DNA of 64,000 bases from an uncultured Pseudomonadales bacterium (GTDB lineage: Bacteria; Pseudomonadota; Gammaproteobacteria; Pseudomonadales; Azotimanducaceae). The translations under genes and the position numbers were made by a program. The stretch lies in assembly GCA_937775265.1 (NCBI GenBank), contig CALKBV010000009.1, forward strand, positions 105,971-169,970, written 5' to 3'. The first letter of the stretch is position 1. Each line of letters begins with the position of its first letter. The notes under the pieces are model-generated. The model worked only from the letters and a program-made list of their open reading frames with translations, was not told where the DNA came from and searched no databases. Shown piece by piece: positions 1-7,293 of the stretch.

Positions 1-11
1 TCGGGGTTGAA

Positions 12-371
12 GTGCTCACCGGGATTGAAGTACCAGGGAGAGCTATCTTGAGCGAGATGGAGCTCCAGGGGCTGATTGCCCCGCCTATGACAAATGGAGA
101 GGTAGTATTTGATGCGCCATGGCAAAGTCGAGTGTTTGGGATGGCTCGGGCACTTTGCGAGCAGGGGATGTTCACTTGGGACGAGTTCCGCGAACAATTA
201 ATATTGCAAATTGGAACCTGCACAGATGATGGGGATTATCAGTACTTCATTCACTTCTTCGATGCGCTGACGTTTTTGTTAGAGAAAAAGCAATTTTTTT
301 CAAAAGATGAGCTGGTTGTACTTTCAGAACAATTTTCTGCGCGCCCGCACGGTCACGATCACTCGCATTAG
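12..371 (+). CDS. nitrile hydratase accessory (activator) protein, possibly 5' partial
   Basis: This small protein resembles the accessory/activator proteins that help insert metal into nitrile hydratase. The family signature is visible as a proline-tryptophan core followed by an Ala-Leu-Cys-Glu-Gln-Gly-Met-Phe-Thr-Trp stretch (about residues 36-56), then a DGDYQYF segment and a final helix. The C-terminus ends in a His-rich tail (PHGHDHSH), which could bind metal, although that is inference. The frame stays open to the left edge and the GTG at position 12 has no clear ribosome site, so the true start may lie outside the window. The nitrile hydratase subunits would be expected just upstream, beyond the edge. 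The gene converges with the DUF885 lipoprotein gene, with only six bases between the two stops. Confidence 0.72.
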   Translation: MLTGIEVPGRAILSEMELQGLIAPPMTNGEVVFDAPWQSRVFGMARALCEQGMFTWDEFREQLILQIGTCTDDGDYQYFIHFFDALTFLLEKKQFFSKDELVVLSEQFSARPHGHDHSH

Positions 372-377
372 CAGCGT

Positions 378-1613
378 CTAGAAAATCAGACTTTCCAGTA
401 CCTCAAAGGGTATTGGTCCCTGATCAATGATTTGTTGATTAAAGTCAGCCTGGCAGCTCTTGCCTTCCGCCAAACAGCGACTTTTTAGTTCAGAAAACTT
501 AAGTTTCCCACCGAGAGCAGAGGCATAGTAACCAGGGTTTTGCTGAACCTGCCCGAGCATCAGTGTGATTCGGTGTGAGGTGTAGGGGGTGTTTTCGGTG
601 ATGTACTTCACGGCTTCGTCAATCGACCATTGGTCACTGTGCAACTTTAGGTCGGCAAGCGCCATTGATGACTGAAGACGTGCAAAGTACAGGTAGTCCA
701 GCTTGTTGCCCAGGTCCCTGGTGCCGACCTCATCCAGGATATAACCTGCCCAACCGAGTGTGTAGGCAGGCAGGTTAAGGAAGCTTTTCAGCGAATCTTC
801 GGGATGGGGTATGAAACTTTGCAATCCGGGGAACCCGTAAAACGCCGCAAGACATTTCAGTTCGAAGGCTGGCAAATCCTTCACCTGGTCCAGGTTGATA
901 ACCAGGCCGTCATCGCTGTAATGAAACGAGCGAGATGAGCCTTCCTCACCGAGTATCGAGAGTTCGGAGGGGCTGTAGGTGTTGTACGTGTCATACCAGT
1001 TCGCCTGTGCGCTAACCATTTCCTGTGATAAGCGATCCAGGTAAGTCTGTCTTCCGTTGAACGTATCTTCAGGATACAGCGTAGTTTTGCGGACCCGGGA
1101 CATGTGAGCATGATGGTTGAATGAATCTTTGCTTGTGTTGCTGGCAAGCACAGCAATGGTTTGGTCAATCCGGTTTAACTCTTCAAGTATTCTTTGTTCG
1201 TAAATGTCAGGTTTCCAGTCAAGAGAGCTGAGTGCGCCCAGGGTAGAGGCGTAGCTGTCCGAGTGGAGCAAGATGTCTTCGCTGATGAGCAGGTAGTCCA
1301 GGAGGTCTTTTTCCATCAACATCCTGCTGGACAGGAGCTTGTGGTTCACGTCATGGTTAAATCGTTCCGATTTCTGCCGGAGAAACTGCACTCTCGCGAC
1401 ACCTTGTAGCCCTGGGAGTGATTCCCGGACTTCACTCAGGATGAATTTTGCAATCTGGTTCTCGAACCGCTTTTTCGTTGTGGAAGGAATTGTTACGGAA
1501 GTTGTTGTTTTCGGAATTGTGGTAGCGGGAATGTCTGCAGAAGTCGAAGCAGCAGGAGGCTGTGAGCTGCAGCTACCGAGCAGGATCAATCCAGCGATCA
1601 GCGGTAGCCTCAC
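378..1613 (-). CDS. DUF885-like lipoprotein with degenerate metal-binding site
   Basis: A 411-residue secreted lipoprotein: the N-terminus is a short signal peptide ending in a lipobox (LLGSC, Cys about residue 15), followed by a Pro/Thr/Ser-rich linker to about residue 48. The C-terminal half follows DUF885 peptidase-like proteins: a GWAGYILDEVG segment, a helix LYFARLQSSMALADLKLHS, an ENTPYTSHRI segment and the closing GYYASALGGKLKFSELKSRC ... GPIPFEVLESLI. The family's expected HExxPGHH zinc motif is replaced by a segment reading AAFYGFPGLQSF, so the His/Glu ligands are absent. It probably is not an active metallopeptidase and may bind rather than cut. Its start overlaps the stop of the upstream fchA-like gene by four bases (ATGA), so it is the last gene of the operon beginning at 3678. 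Confidence 0.65.
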   Translation of the reverse strand: MRLPLIAGLILLGSCSSQPPAASTSADIPATTIPKTTTSVTIPSTTKKRFENQIAKFILSEVRESLPGLQGVARVQFLRQKSERFNHDVNHKLLSSRMLMEKDLLDYLLISEDILLHSDSYASTLGALSSLDWKPDIYEQRILEELNRIDQTIAVLASNTSKDSFNHHAHMSRVRKTTLYPEDTFNGRQTYLDRLSQEMVSAQANWYDTYNTYSPSELSILGEEGSSRSFHYSDDGLVINLDQVKDLPAFELKCLAAFYGFPGLQSFIPHPEDSLKSFLNLPAYTLGWAGYILDEVGTRDLGNKLDYLYFARLQSSMALADLKLHSDQWSIDEAVKYITENTPYTSHRITLMLGQVQQNPGYYASALGGKLKFSELKSRCLAEGKSCQADFNQQIIDQGPIPFEVLESLIF

Positions 1614-2185
1614 GAGAGGCCTGTTCTAATCGTGCTCGCGATAAACTGAAGCCGGTTTGTCGCGCCCGGAACGCTATTGATCGCTGACTCCAGAACTTCC
1701 GGGATAGCATCGAAATCTTTCATGTTGATCAGGATATTGAGCTCGCTGGATTTCAGCGCTGAATCGAACAGTAGTGAGGCAATAGCAGTGTCGGTGATTA
1801 AATTTGGGTTACCCTGCGCAGAAAGGTATTCCAGGTCCTCGACGTGTGTCAGGCAAATACCGATGACCTGCGCAGGGATGCCTGCAGCTTGTTCACAAGC
1901 GCTCGATCGGTCGCCTTCACCCTTGAAAGCTTTCATCACGGATTCAAATGCCAGTGCGTCTTGGTCCCCAAGTTCCAGAAGGTTTGCGATGGAAGCATGC
2001 GCGCGGGCCGCGATATCTTTTGCGGTCTCGTCTTTGCTGAAGTTAGCCACCATGGCGACCAGGGAACAGGCCTCGGCTGCGACCACCGCCGCGACAGCGC
2101 CGCCCCCAGGCGTCGAAGTCTTCGCAGCCAGCGCATCGAGGTAGGCCGCAAGGTTTTGTTCTCTTAGTTTGTCCAGGCTACTCAT
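1610..2185 (-). CDS. fchA: methenyltetrahydrofolate cyclohydrolase / formiminotransferase-cyclodeaminase family
   Basis: A 191-residue all-alpha cyclodeaminase-type protein. The N-terminal signature TSTPGGGAVAAVVAAEACSL (residues 24-43 or so) is the folate-binding loop of the FchA/FTCD-cyclodeaminase family. Members hydrolyse 5,10-methenyl-THF to 10-formyl-THF or deaminate 5-formimino-THF; no histidine-degradation genes are nearby, so the cyclohydrolase role is preferred. A TTG at 2200 would extend the frame by five residues, but the ATG at 2185 overlaps the stop of the dehydrogenase gene by eight bases (ATGAGTAG), a coupling signature, so I chose it. Context matters: the upstream dehydrogenase appears to lack the cyclohydrolase lysine, and this protein would supply the missing step. 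Confidence 0.85.
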   Translation of the reverse strand: MSSLDKLREQNLAAYLDALAAKTSTPGGGAVAAVVAAEACSLVAMVANFSKDETAKDIAARAHASIANLLELGDQDALAFESVMKAFKGEGDRSSACEQAAGIPAQVIGICLTHVEDLEYLSAQGNPNLITDTAIASLLFDSALKSSELNILINMKDFDAIPEVLESAINSVPGATNRLQFIASTIRTGLS

Positions 2186-3062
2186 GGTGAAAATGTTCAA
2201 ACAATCGAATGGTGTTGCGCATACACATGGCTACGGTCATTGGACCGACACGAGGAATAAAGGCTCGAACATGCGATTTGACGTCCTCGGTAAAATTCTG
2301 TTCTGACGAAAAGTTAATGCATACGGCATCATCAGGAACTTCTTCTGGTTTCACAAGCTCGAAATCTGAACCTGGAACACCGGTAATAATGATGTCTGAC
2401 TGAGCCAGGGCGCTGCTGCGGTGCAGACTCGTTTCCTTTGGAGCTCCAGCTTTAAACTCGAGAGGTCCGTGTTCATCGAAAGACAGAACCATAGCGCCAT
2501 CGTTTGACATCATGATTGCTAGCGGACGCCCAATAACCTGGCTTCGGTTGAATATGGTTATCTTTTTTCCTTTAAGGGGAAGGTCACCGTCGCCGTACTC
2601 ACCGATATCATCCAGTACTTTTACAATAGCGAGGGGCGTACAGGGAATGAGCGCTTTCTTGTTGGTGTCTTTGTCAGTCGCCGAGCGATCATTAGTGTCT
2701 AGTTTCCTTGTCCAGTATAGGCTGCCTGCTTCAATATCTTTGGTGTAGTGAACAAGGTTTCGCAGGTAGTCGTCTTCCTGGTTACTGAACACAGGGAAAT
2801 AGATAAAGATACCGTGCACATCTTCATCTGCATTGGCTTTGATGATTTCAGCCTCAAGTTCCAGCCGCTTTACGTAGCGGAGGTCATAGTTGAAGCCAGC
2901 ATCAGTAAACGCTCTGCGAGTAGCATTGGCGTAGGAAACTGATGGTGGGTCATCGGAGGCAATGAAGCCGACGACCTGCATATTCCGCTCGAGTCGAGTA
3001 ACCGATTCCTTGAGCCGTTGCAGGTACTTTTTGGCGATTTCTGCAGGGTCGACTATCTGCAT
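2178..3062 (-). CDS. Mtd1-like methylenetetrahydrofolate dehydrogenase (FolD superfamily)
   Basis: A 294-residue member of the FolD/THF-dehydrogenase superfamily that oxidises 5,10-methylene-THF. It looks closer to the monofunctional NAD-dependent yeast enzyme Mtd1 than to bacterial FolD: it has FIYFPVF in place of the usual QLPLP, a long insert around KLDTNDRSATDKDTNKK, then IPCTPLAIVKVL, the Rossmann element FNRSQVIGRPLA with SNDGA, and the C-terminal ITGVPG and GPMTVAMCMRNTIRL. In bifunctional FolD a lysine follows the folate-site tyrosine (YxxxK); here the segment reads SYANATRRAF, with Thr at that place, suggesting no cyclohydrolase activity. The gene starts four bases after the isomerase stop and overlaps fchA by eight bases. 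The Mtd1 resemblance is from memory of that sequence, not a search. Confidence 0.82.
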   Translation of the reverse strand: MQIVDPAEIAKKYLQRLKESVTRLERNMQVVGFIASDDPPSVSYANATRRAFTDAGFNYDLRYVKRLELEAEIIKANADEDVHGIFIYFPVFSNQEDDYLRNLVHYTKDIEAGSLYWTRKLDTNDRSATDKDTNKKALIPCTPLAIVKVLDDIGEYGDGDLPLKGKKITIFNRSQVIGRPLAIMMSNDGAMVLSFDEHGPLEFKAGAPKETSLHRSSALAQSDIIITGVPGSDFELVKPEEVPDDAVCINFSSEQNFTEDVKSHVRAFIPRVGPMTVAMCMRNTIRLFEHFHHE

Positions 3063-3066
3063 TGGT

Positions 3067-3678
3067 TCAGGACTCGTCGTAACTCGTTGCGGGGCGCGTG
3101 ACAGACCCCAGGTATCCCTTGTGATGACGCGCGTGATAGTCGGTGGTTGTGAATTCTTTTAACTCCATCAATGTTAGTGCAAGGGCATCCGAGATTGCCA
3201 ACATGACCGCAATAGTAGCGCTGGGCGTGGTGTTAATTGGGCAGGGTTCTTCTATATCTGGCCCCATATCCAGGACAACGTTTGACATGTCGCGCAACGG
3301 AGAGTCGATGTGGGATGTCACCCCTATTACAGTGTTTACGCCGAGATTATGGCTTGCGTTGGCAAGCATCTCCAGCACTTCATTGGATTTCCCGCTTGTT
3401 GAGAAAGCAACAATGCAATCATCTTTGGACAGCATGCCCAGGTCCCCATGACCCGCTTCTGCCGGGTGTACAAAAAAAGCAGATGTGCCTGTAGATGACA
3501 TGGTCGCGGCAAATTTGTTTGCTATGTATCCTGCTTTGCCCATACCTGTGGTGATCACCTTCCCGCGGCAATTAAGCAACAGATTCACCGCGTCTACAAA
3601 AGCGTCCGTTACCTTAATGCCCTGTATTGCAGCAGCCTCCTTGGCAATGATGTCCTTCATGCGTGCTTTGATATCCAA
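3067..3678 (-). CDS. SIS-domain sugar-phosphate isomerase (KdsD/GutQ-like, no CBS domains)
   Basis: A 203-residue single SIS domain. The segment VITTGMGKAGYIANKFAAT, then SSTGTSAFFVHPAEAGHGDLGM and FSTSGKSNEVLEML match arabinose-5-phosphate isomerases of the KdsD/GutQ type, including the HGDLGM signature, and the C-terminal DYHARHHKGYLGS corresponds to the family's H-P-G-G-x-LG element. Full-length KdsD has two CBS domains after the SIS domain (about 325 residues); they are absent here and the stop is followed at once by the next operon gene, so this is a natural short form. The substrate could be arabinose-5-phosphate or another phosphosugar. It is the first gene of a four-gene operon with one-carbon enzymes, an unusual pairing whose meaning I cannot state. 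Confidence 0.78.
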   Translation of the reverse strand: MDIKARMKDIIAKEAAAIQGIKVTDAFVDAVNLLLNCRGKVITTGMGKAGYIANKFAATMSSTGTSAFFVHPAEAGHGDLGMLSKDDCIVAFSTSGKSNEVLEMLANASHNLGVNTVIGVTSHIDSPLRDMSNVVLDMGPDIEEPCPINTTPSATIAVMLAISDALALTLMELKEFTTTDYHARHHKGYLGSVTRPATSYDES

Positions 3679-3779
3679 GTATCACCCTGCTATGAGAATC
3701 TGCGCGCTATTATACTTGAACTTGACTCTTATGTAGTATGCCCTTACACAGCTGAAAGCATTACCCTGAGGAGATGTGC

Positions 3780-4733
3780 ATGGTAACAATCGTTGGAAAT
3801 ATAAAGCCGGAAGACGACTACACCCACCCACTGGGTCCTGAAGACAATTTCAATGAGTCCGTCTATTTTAATTTCTTTGACAGAGAAATTAACCGCGGCG
3901 GATTTATTCGTATCGGTAACCGGGCTAACGAGGGATATGCGGAAATGACCGTTATTGTGTTTAACAGTGACGGATCCGTATTTTTTAATTACAAGAAGCC
4001 TGAGATATCAAATAACGACGGATGGAATGCGGGTGGCGTTCGGGTGCAAGTCCTGGAACCGGGTGAAAGGCTGCGTACGACCTACGATGGGACGGCGCTC
4101 CATATGCTTGACCCCAGGGATATGAAAGATCCTGGCAAGGCCTTTAAGAGTAATCCTTTCAAGAGGATTCAGCTAGAGCTGGTTCACCACGGGGTAGGCC
4201 CTTTGTATGGACACGTTGGTGAACCTGGCGATGGCAATGATTTTGCGAGAGCTCATTCTGAGCAGCACATGCGGGTTGAAGGCACGCTTTCGATTGAGGG
4301 CGAAGTGACTATAAATATTAACGGTCATGGTATTCGCGATCATTCATGGGGGCCCAGGTTTTGGCAGTCCGTTCCATCTTATCGCTGGATTACCGGTAAT
4401 TATGGCGATGACCTTGGAATGGTGCTGTCTGTTGTTGGTGACCGGAGAGGTGGCATGTTCCATAAAGGAACAGAGCTTCTGAAGATCAAGGATATTGAGC
4501 TATCGACCGAATATGAGCAAGGGACCAGTTTCCACAAGAAGTTGATCGCGGACGTGACCCTGGAAAATGGTGATCAGCATCATGTGGAAGGCGTGGTTAA
4601 AGGGTTCATTCCGCTTCGCAACCGGCGTTCGGAACAGGTCACTTATATTGGTGAAGGGATGACGGAATACACATTGGATGGTGAGCGTAAAGGATACGGC
4701 CTGTCTGAGTACCTTAACCAACCTGGCGATTAG
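3780..4733 (+). CDS. CrtC-like / DUF7064-type protein
   Basis: A 317-residue protein with the appearance of two beta-barrel lipocalin-like halves, as in hydroxyneurosporene synthase (CrtC)-like and DUF7064/7065 proteins. The tell-tale motif is GHGIRDHSWGPR near residue 180, preceded by an EQHMRVEGTL strand; similar proteins often have a YxNFFD segment near the N-terminus, here VYFNFFDREIN. No signal peptide or membrane segment is seen. No carotenoid genes are nearby, so the substrate is unknown; other members of this group sit near lipid or steroid catabolism genes. GAGGAG at 3768-3773 directly abuts an ATG at 3774 but is well spaced from the ATG at 3780, which I take as the start. It is divergent from the isomerase operon across about 100 bases. 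Confidence 0.6.
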   Translation: MVTIVGNIKPEDDYTHPLGPEDNFNESVYFNFFDREINRGGFIRIGNRANEGYAEMTVIVFNSDGSVFFNYKKPEISNNDGWNAGGVRVQVLEPGERLRTTYDGTALHMLDPRDMKDPGKAFKSNPFKRIQLELVHHGVGPLYGHVGEPGDGNDFARAHSEQHMRVEGTLSIEGEVTININGHGIRDHSWGPRFWQSVPSYRWITGNYGDDLGMVLSVVGDRRGGMFHKGTELLKIKDIELSTEYEQGTSFHKKLIADVTLENGDQHHVEGVVKGFIPLRNRRSEQVTYIGEGMTEYTLDGERKGYGLSEYLNQPGD

Positions 4734-4747
4734 GTTTAGACCCTACG

Positions 4748-5170
4748 TCAGGCATTGATAGGTAGCCAGTGATCCAGCGCTGCAACTATCCCGGGATTAA
4801 ATAAAAACAGCTGACGACACCTTGGCCATGCTAGCCATGATGATTGCAAAATGTAGGCTTCATCATAAACCTGGCCCTTTTCTTCAGATGCCAACTCAGC
4901 CATATACCAGTGAGTTGTGCAGTCGTAAGTATTGCCATTCCAGCGGAACCTATAGTTGTTGGTAAAGGCATCAGAAGTGAGGGCTACCTGGTAGCCGGAT
5001 TCCTCAAGTGTTTCGCGTACTGCGCAGTCCTCTGGTGTTTCCGTTTCTTCCACTCCCCCTCCGGGGAAGGACCAGTAACGTTTTGTGGTCATCGGGTCTT
5101 CCATTTCTATTGCAAGTAGCTGATTGCCGCGTAAGCACAAAACGCATGTTCGTTCTCGAGAGATAGTCAT
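4748..5170 (-). CDS. Nudix hydrolase
   Basis: A 140-residue Nudix-family pyrophosphohydrolase. The Nudix box (GX5EX7REUXEEXGU) is complete at about residues 38-60: it begins GGVEETE and ends RETLEESGY, so the metal-binding glutamates are present. The preceding RYWSFPGGG segment is the usual entry to the box. The substrate is not determined by the sequence; the family cleaves nucleoside diphosphate derivatives such as NTPs, NDP-sugars or oxidised nucleotides. The gene stands alone: it converges on the DUF7064-type gene (14 bases between stops), and has a 167-base untranscribed-looking spacer upstream before the end of the TgpA-like gene, in which I see no further gene. Confidence 0.85.
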   Translation of the reverse strand: MTISRERTCVLCLRGNQLLAIEMEDPMTTKRYWSFPGGGVEETETPEDCAVRETLEESGYQVALTSDAFTNNYRFRWNGNTYDCTTHWYMAELASEEKGQVYDEAYILQSSWLAWPRCRQLFLFNPGIVAALDHWLPINA

Positions 5171-5337
5171 AAAGAAGGTTCGCCACGCACTAAATGACAG
5201 TGACTAGCAGGCTGGTCGTTCGTTGTAATATAACTGGGGCCATACGAGTGATAGTCAATAAGCTCGAAGTCAGCCGTGAGAATACGTTAGGGCAGGGTTA
5301 AAGACCATAACCGATGAAAATTCAGTGGGTATGACGG

Positions 5338-7293
5338 CTAGGTTTTCTGAATGGGTTCGGAGTCTAGCCAATGCTTTACGTGGTCAGCCAGGTTCTTTTT
5401 TTCTTCTATCGAAATACCCTGCGGATCAAAACGCCAACGATTATGGCTAGTCAGCATTGGCAGCAATTCTGGCCTTTCGATTCTCAGTAGCCATTCGGCC
5501 ATAAGTTCACCTTTGCCTCGCCGAAACCCAAGGATGGATAGTTGTTCCTCTATTCTGAAGAAGGGTGAATCTCCGCCGGGGAGAATCCAGGTTGAAGAAT
5601 CAGTTGTGTGTTCTCTTTCAATAATCACCTGTTCCGAGGTTGCGATACGCCAGATGAGAATGAGAGCGAGTATGAACCCGATACCGTAGAGCTCGTTTTC
5701 ATATTCTTCGAGTTTCTGGTCGTTAAACCAAAGCTCAAAGAGAAACTGATTGTTCCCCAGGAAGTCCCAGAGGGGTTGCAGAACAGATGACTGGTCTTCT
5801 TCCATCGTCAGCCACTCTTGCGGTGTTGTATCGATGGGGACCCATCGACCATTGATATACGCGCTCGCCCAGGCGTGAGCATGTCGTTTGCGTACGATGT
5901 ACATTTTCATGTCATCGTTCCATTCTGTAATGGCGTAGCCCACGACATATCTTGAGGGTATGCCCAATTGCCTGAGTAACAGGGTTGTTGCGCTAGCGAA
6001 GTATTCACAGTGCCCCGCCTTGCTTGTTTGAAGGAAATGCCCGAGGGGATCGTCTGTGATTTCGATATTCTCCTGGAAGAGTGTGTACCTAAAATCAGAG
6101 AAGAAGTTCTGGATGAAAGGAATGGCCTGCGCTGCTGGGATCTGCCCATCGGTAACTTGATGTAGTGCGACCCTGTGTTCCTCAGGTACGAGCAGGTCCA
6201 TCGGGCTGGGTTCGTCACCCAGGTGTGGTTCGTTATCATATCTCACTCGATAATGCGGGGCCGGGATTAGACCGATACCCTGTAGGGCCCCGTAGGTCGA
6301 CATACTGACGTCAGTTGCGGGCAGCTCATTGAGCTCTACCAGCTGTGACGGAACTGGAATGAGGGATCTATCACGATCAAATTCAAGATATATTTTGGAC
6401 TCAGGATGGGGATACGAAACAGTGTCAGAAAATCCCCAGGTGAAATCATCTTTGTGTTTGACCGTATTAAACCTTGGGTCAAATACTTCCCACTCTGTGC
6501 CAGAGGAGGTGTTATAAACCGCCTCGATTAATAGTGATGGAAAATCGGGTTTCCCGGAACTCGGCTTGATCCGAAATGCTATCGAGTCCGAGAGTTTGAG
6601 TTGCCCGACTTTTCCGAGCGCTGTACGTGTTTTGAGCGGGTCGGTGCGTTGGGAAATCCAGTTTGCGATCCACAGTTCTGTCTGCTTTTTAATACTCAGG
6701 TGCGTGTTTCGGATACCGTGGTGAAAAGCGGTCGCGGCCAGGAGGATGGCACATAGACAGATAACAAAGGTTTTCTTTGTAAAACGGGGGGACCGAAGCT
6801 GGTACAGCGAGCAGGCGAAAATAATGACGACGACTGGAAAGTAGTAGATGCTTTCTTTGTTAAGGCCCGCGGCTAAAAGGCATGTGCCCAGGTAAACATA
6901 GTCCATGTCCCAGGATTGTTGAACGGGTTCCCGTTGTCGCCTCAGGCTGTAGAACAGGACATCCAGTGACATTCGGGGCGTGGTGCTGTAGGCCAGAACC
7001 GTGACAAGCGGGAATAACAGGATCGGGATCCACGCCAGAAGCGTGGTGATGAAATGATATTCCTGACGATTCAGAAAAAGGAAAAATACCATGGCAACCA
7101 GACCAATGGCAGTCAGGTCAGCAACACGGTAAAAATCTGTTTTTGTCAGGGCCCAGCGTCGGTTCAGGTAATAACGAGCTTCCAGAACGATTGCGATGGG
7201 TAGCGCGAACCAGATCAGTTCGCATTGCCAACCCCAGAAGAGTGCGGACAACCCACCAAGGTAACGCGGTTTGATTGGGTTGCTGCGACTCAT
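5338..7293 (-). CDS. TgpA-type membrane transglutaminase-like protein
   Basis: A 651-residue membrane protein of the TgpA family. The N-terminal third (about residues 15-195) has several hydrophobic helices. A periplasmic transglutaminase/papain-like domain follows, with all three catalytic positions: Cys in GHCEYFASATTLLLRQLGIP, His in KRHAHAWASAY and Asp in VPIDTTP (about residues 430-495). A further helix (GIGFILALILIW) near residue 550 returns to the membrane and a cytoplasmic tail of about 90 residues ends the protein. In Pseudomonas aeruginosa TgpA has been reported as essential, with a suggested envelope role; its substrate is not known. The ATG overlaps the DUF58 stop by four bases, making it the third gene of a moxR-DUF58-tgpA operon. 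Confidence 0.85.
   Translation of the reverse strand: MSRSNPIKPRYLGGLSALFWGWQCELIWFALPIAIVLEARYYLNRRWALTKTDFYRVADLTAIGLVAMVFFLFLNRQEYHFITTLLAWIPILLFPLVTVLAYSTTPRMSLDVLFYSLRRQREPVQQSWDMDYVYLGTCLLAAGLNKESIYYFPVVVIIFACSLYQLRSPRFTKKTFVICLCAILLAATAFHHGIRNTHLSIKKQTELWIANWISQRTDPLKTRTALGKVGQLKLSDSIAFRIKPSSGKPDFPSLLIEAVYNTSSGTEWEVFDPRFNTVKHKDDFTWGFSDTVSYPHPESKIYLEFDRDRSLIPVPSQLVELNELPATDVSMSTYGALQGIGLIPAPHYRVRYDNEPHLGDEPSPMDLLVPEEHRVALHQVTDGQIPAAQAIPFIQNFFSDFRYTLFQENIEITDDPLGHFLQTSKAGHCEYFASATTLLLRQLGIPSRYVVGYAITEWNDDMKMYIVRKRHAHAWASAYINGRWVPIDTTPQEWLTMEEDQSSVLQPLWDFLGNNQFLFELWFNDQKLEEYENELYGIGFILALILIWRIATSEQVIIEREHTTDSSTWILPGGDSPFFRIEEQLSILGFRRGKGELMAEWLLRIERPELLPMLTSHNRWRFDPQGISIEEKKNLADHVKHWLDSEPIQKT

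Noticed and set aside
881..2167. Long open frames antisense or alternate to the DUF885 and fchA genes
   Set aside because: They overlap recognisable genes fully, have no family match and no ribosome sites; they are shadows of a codon-biased coding strand.
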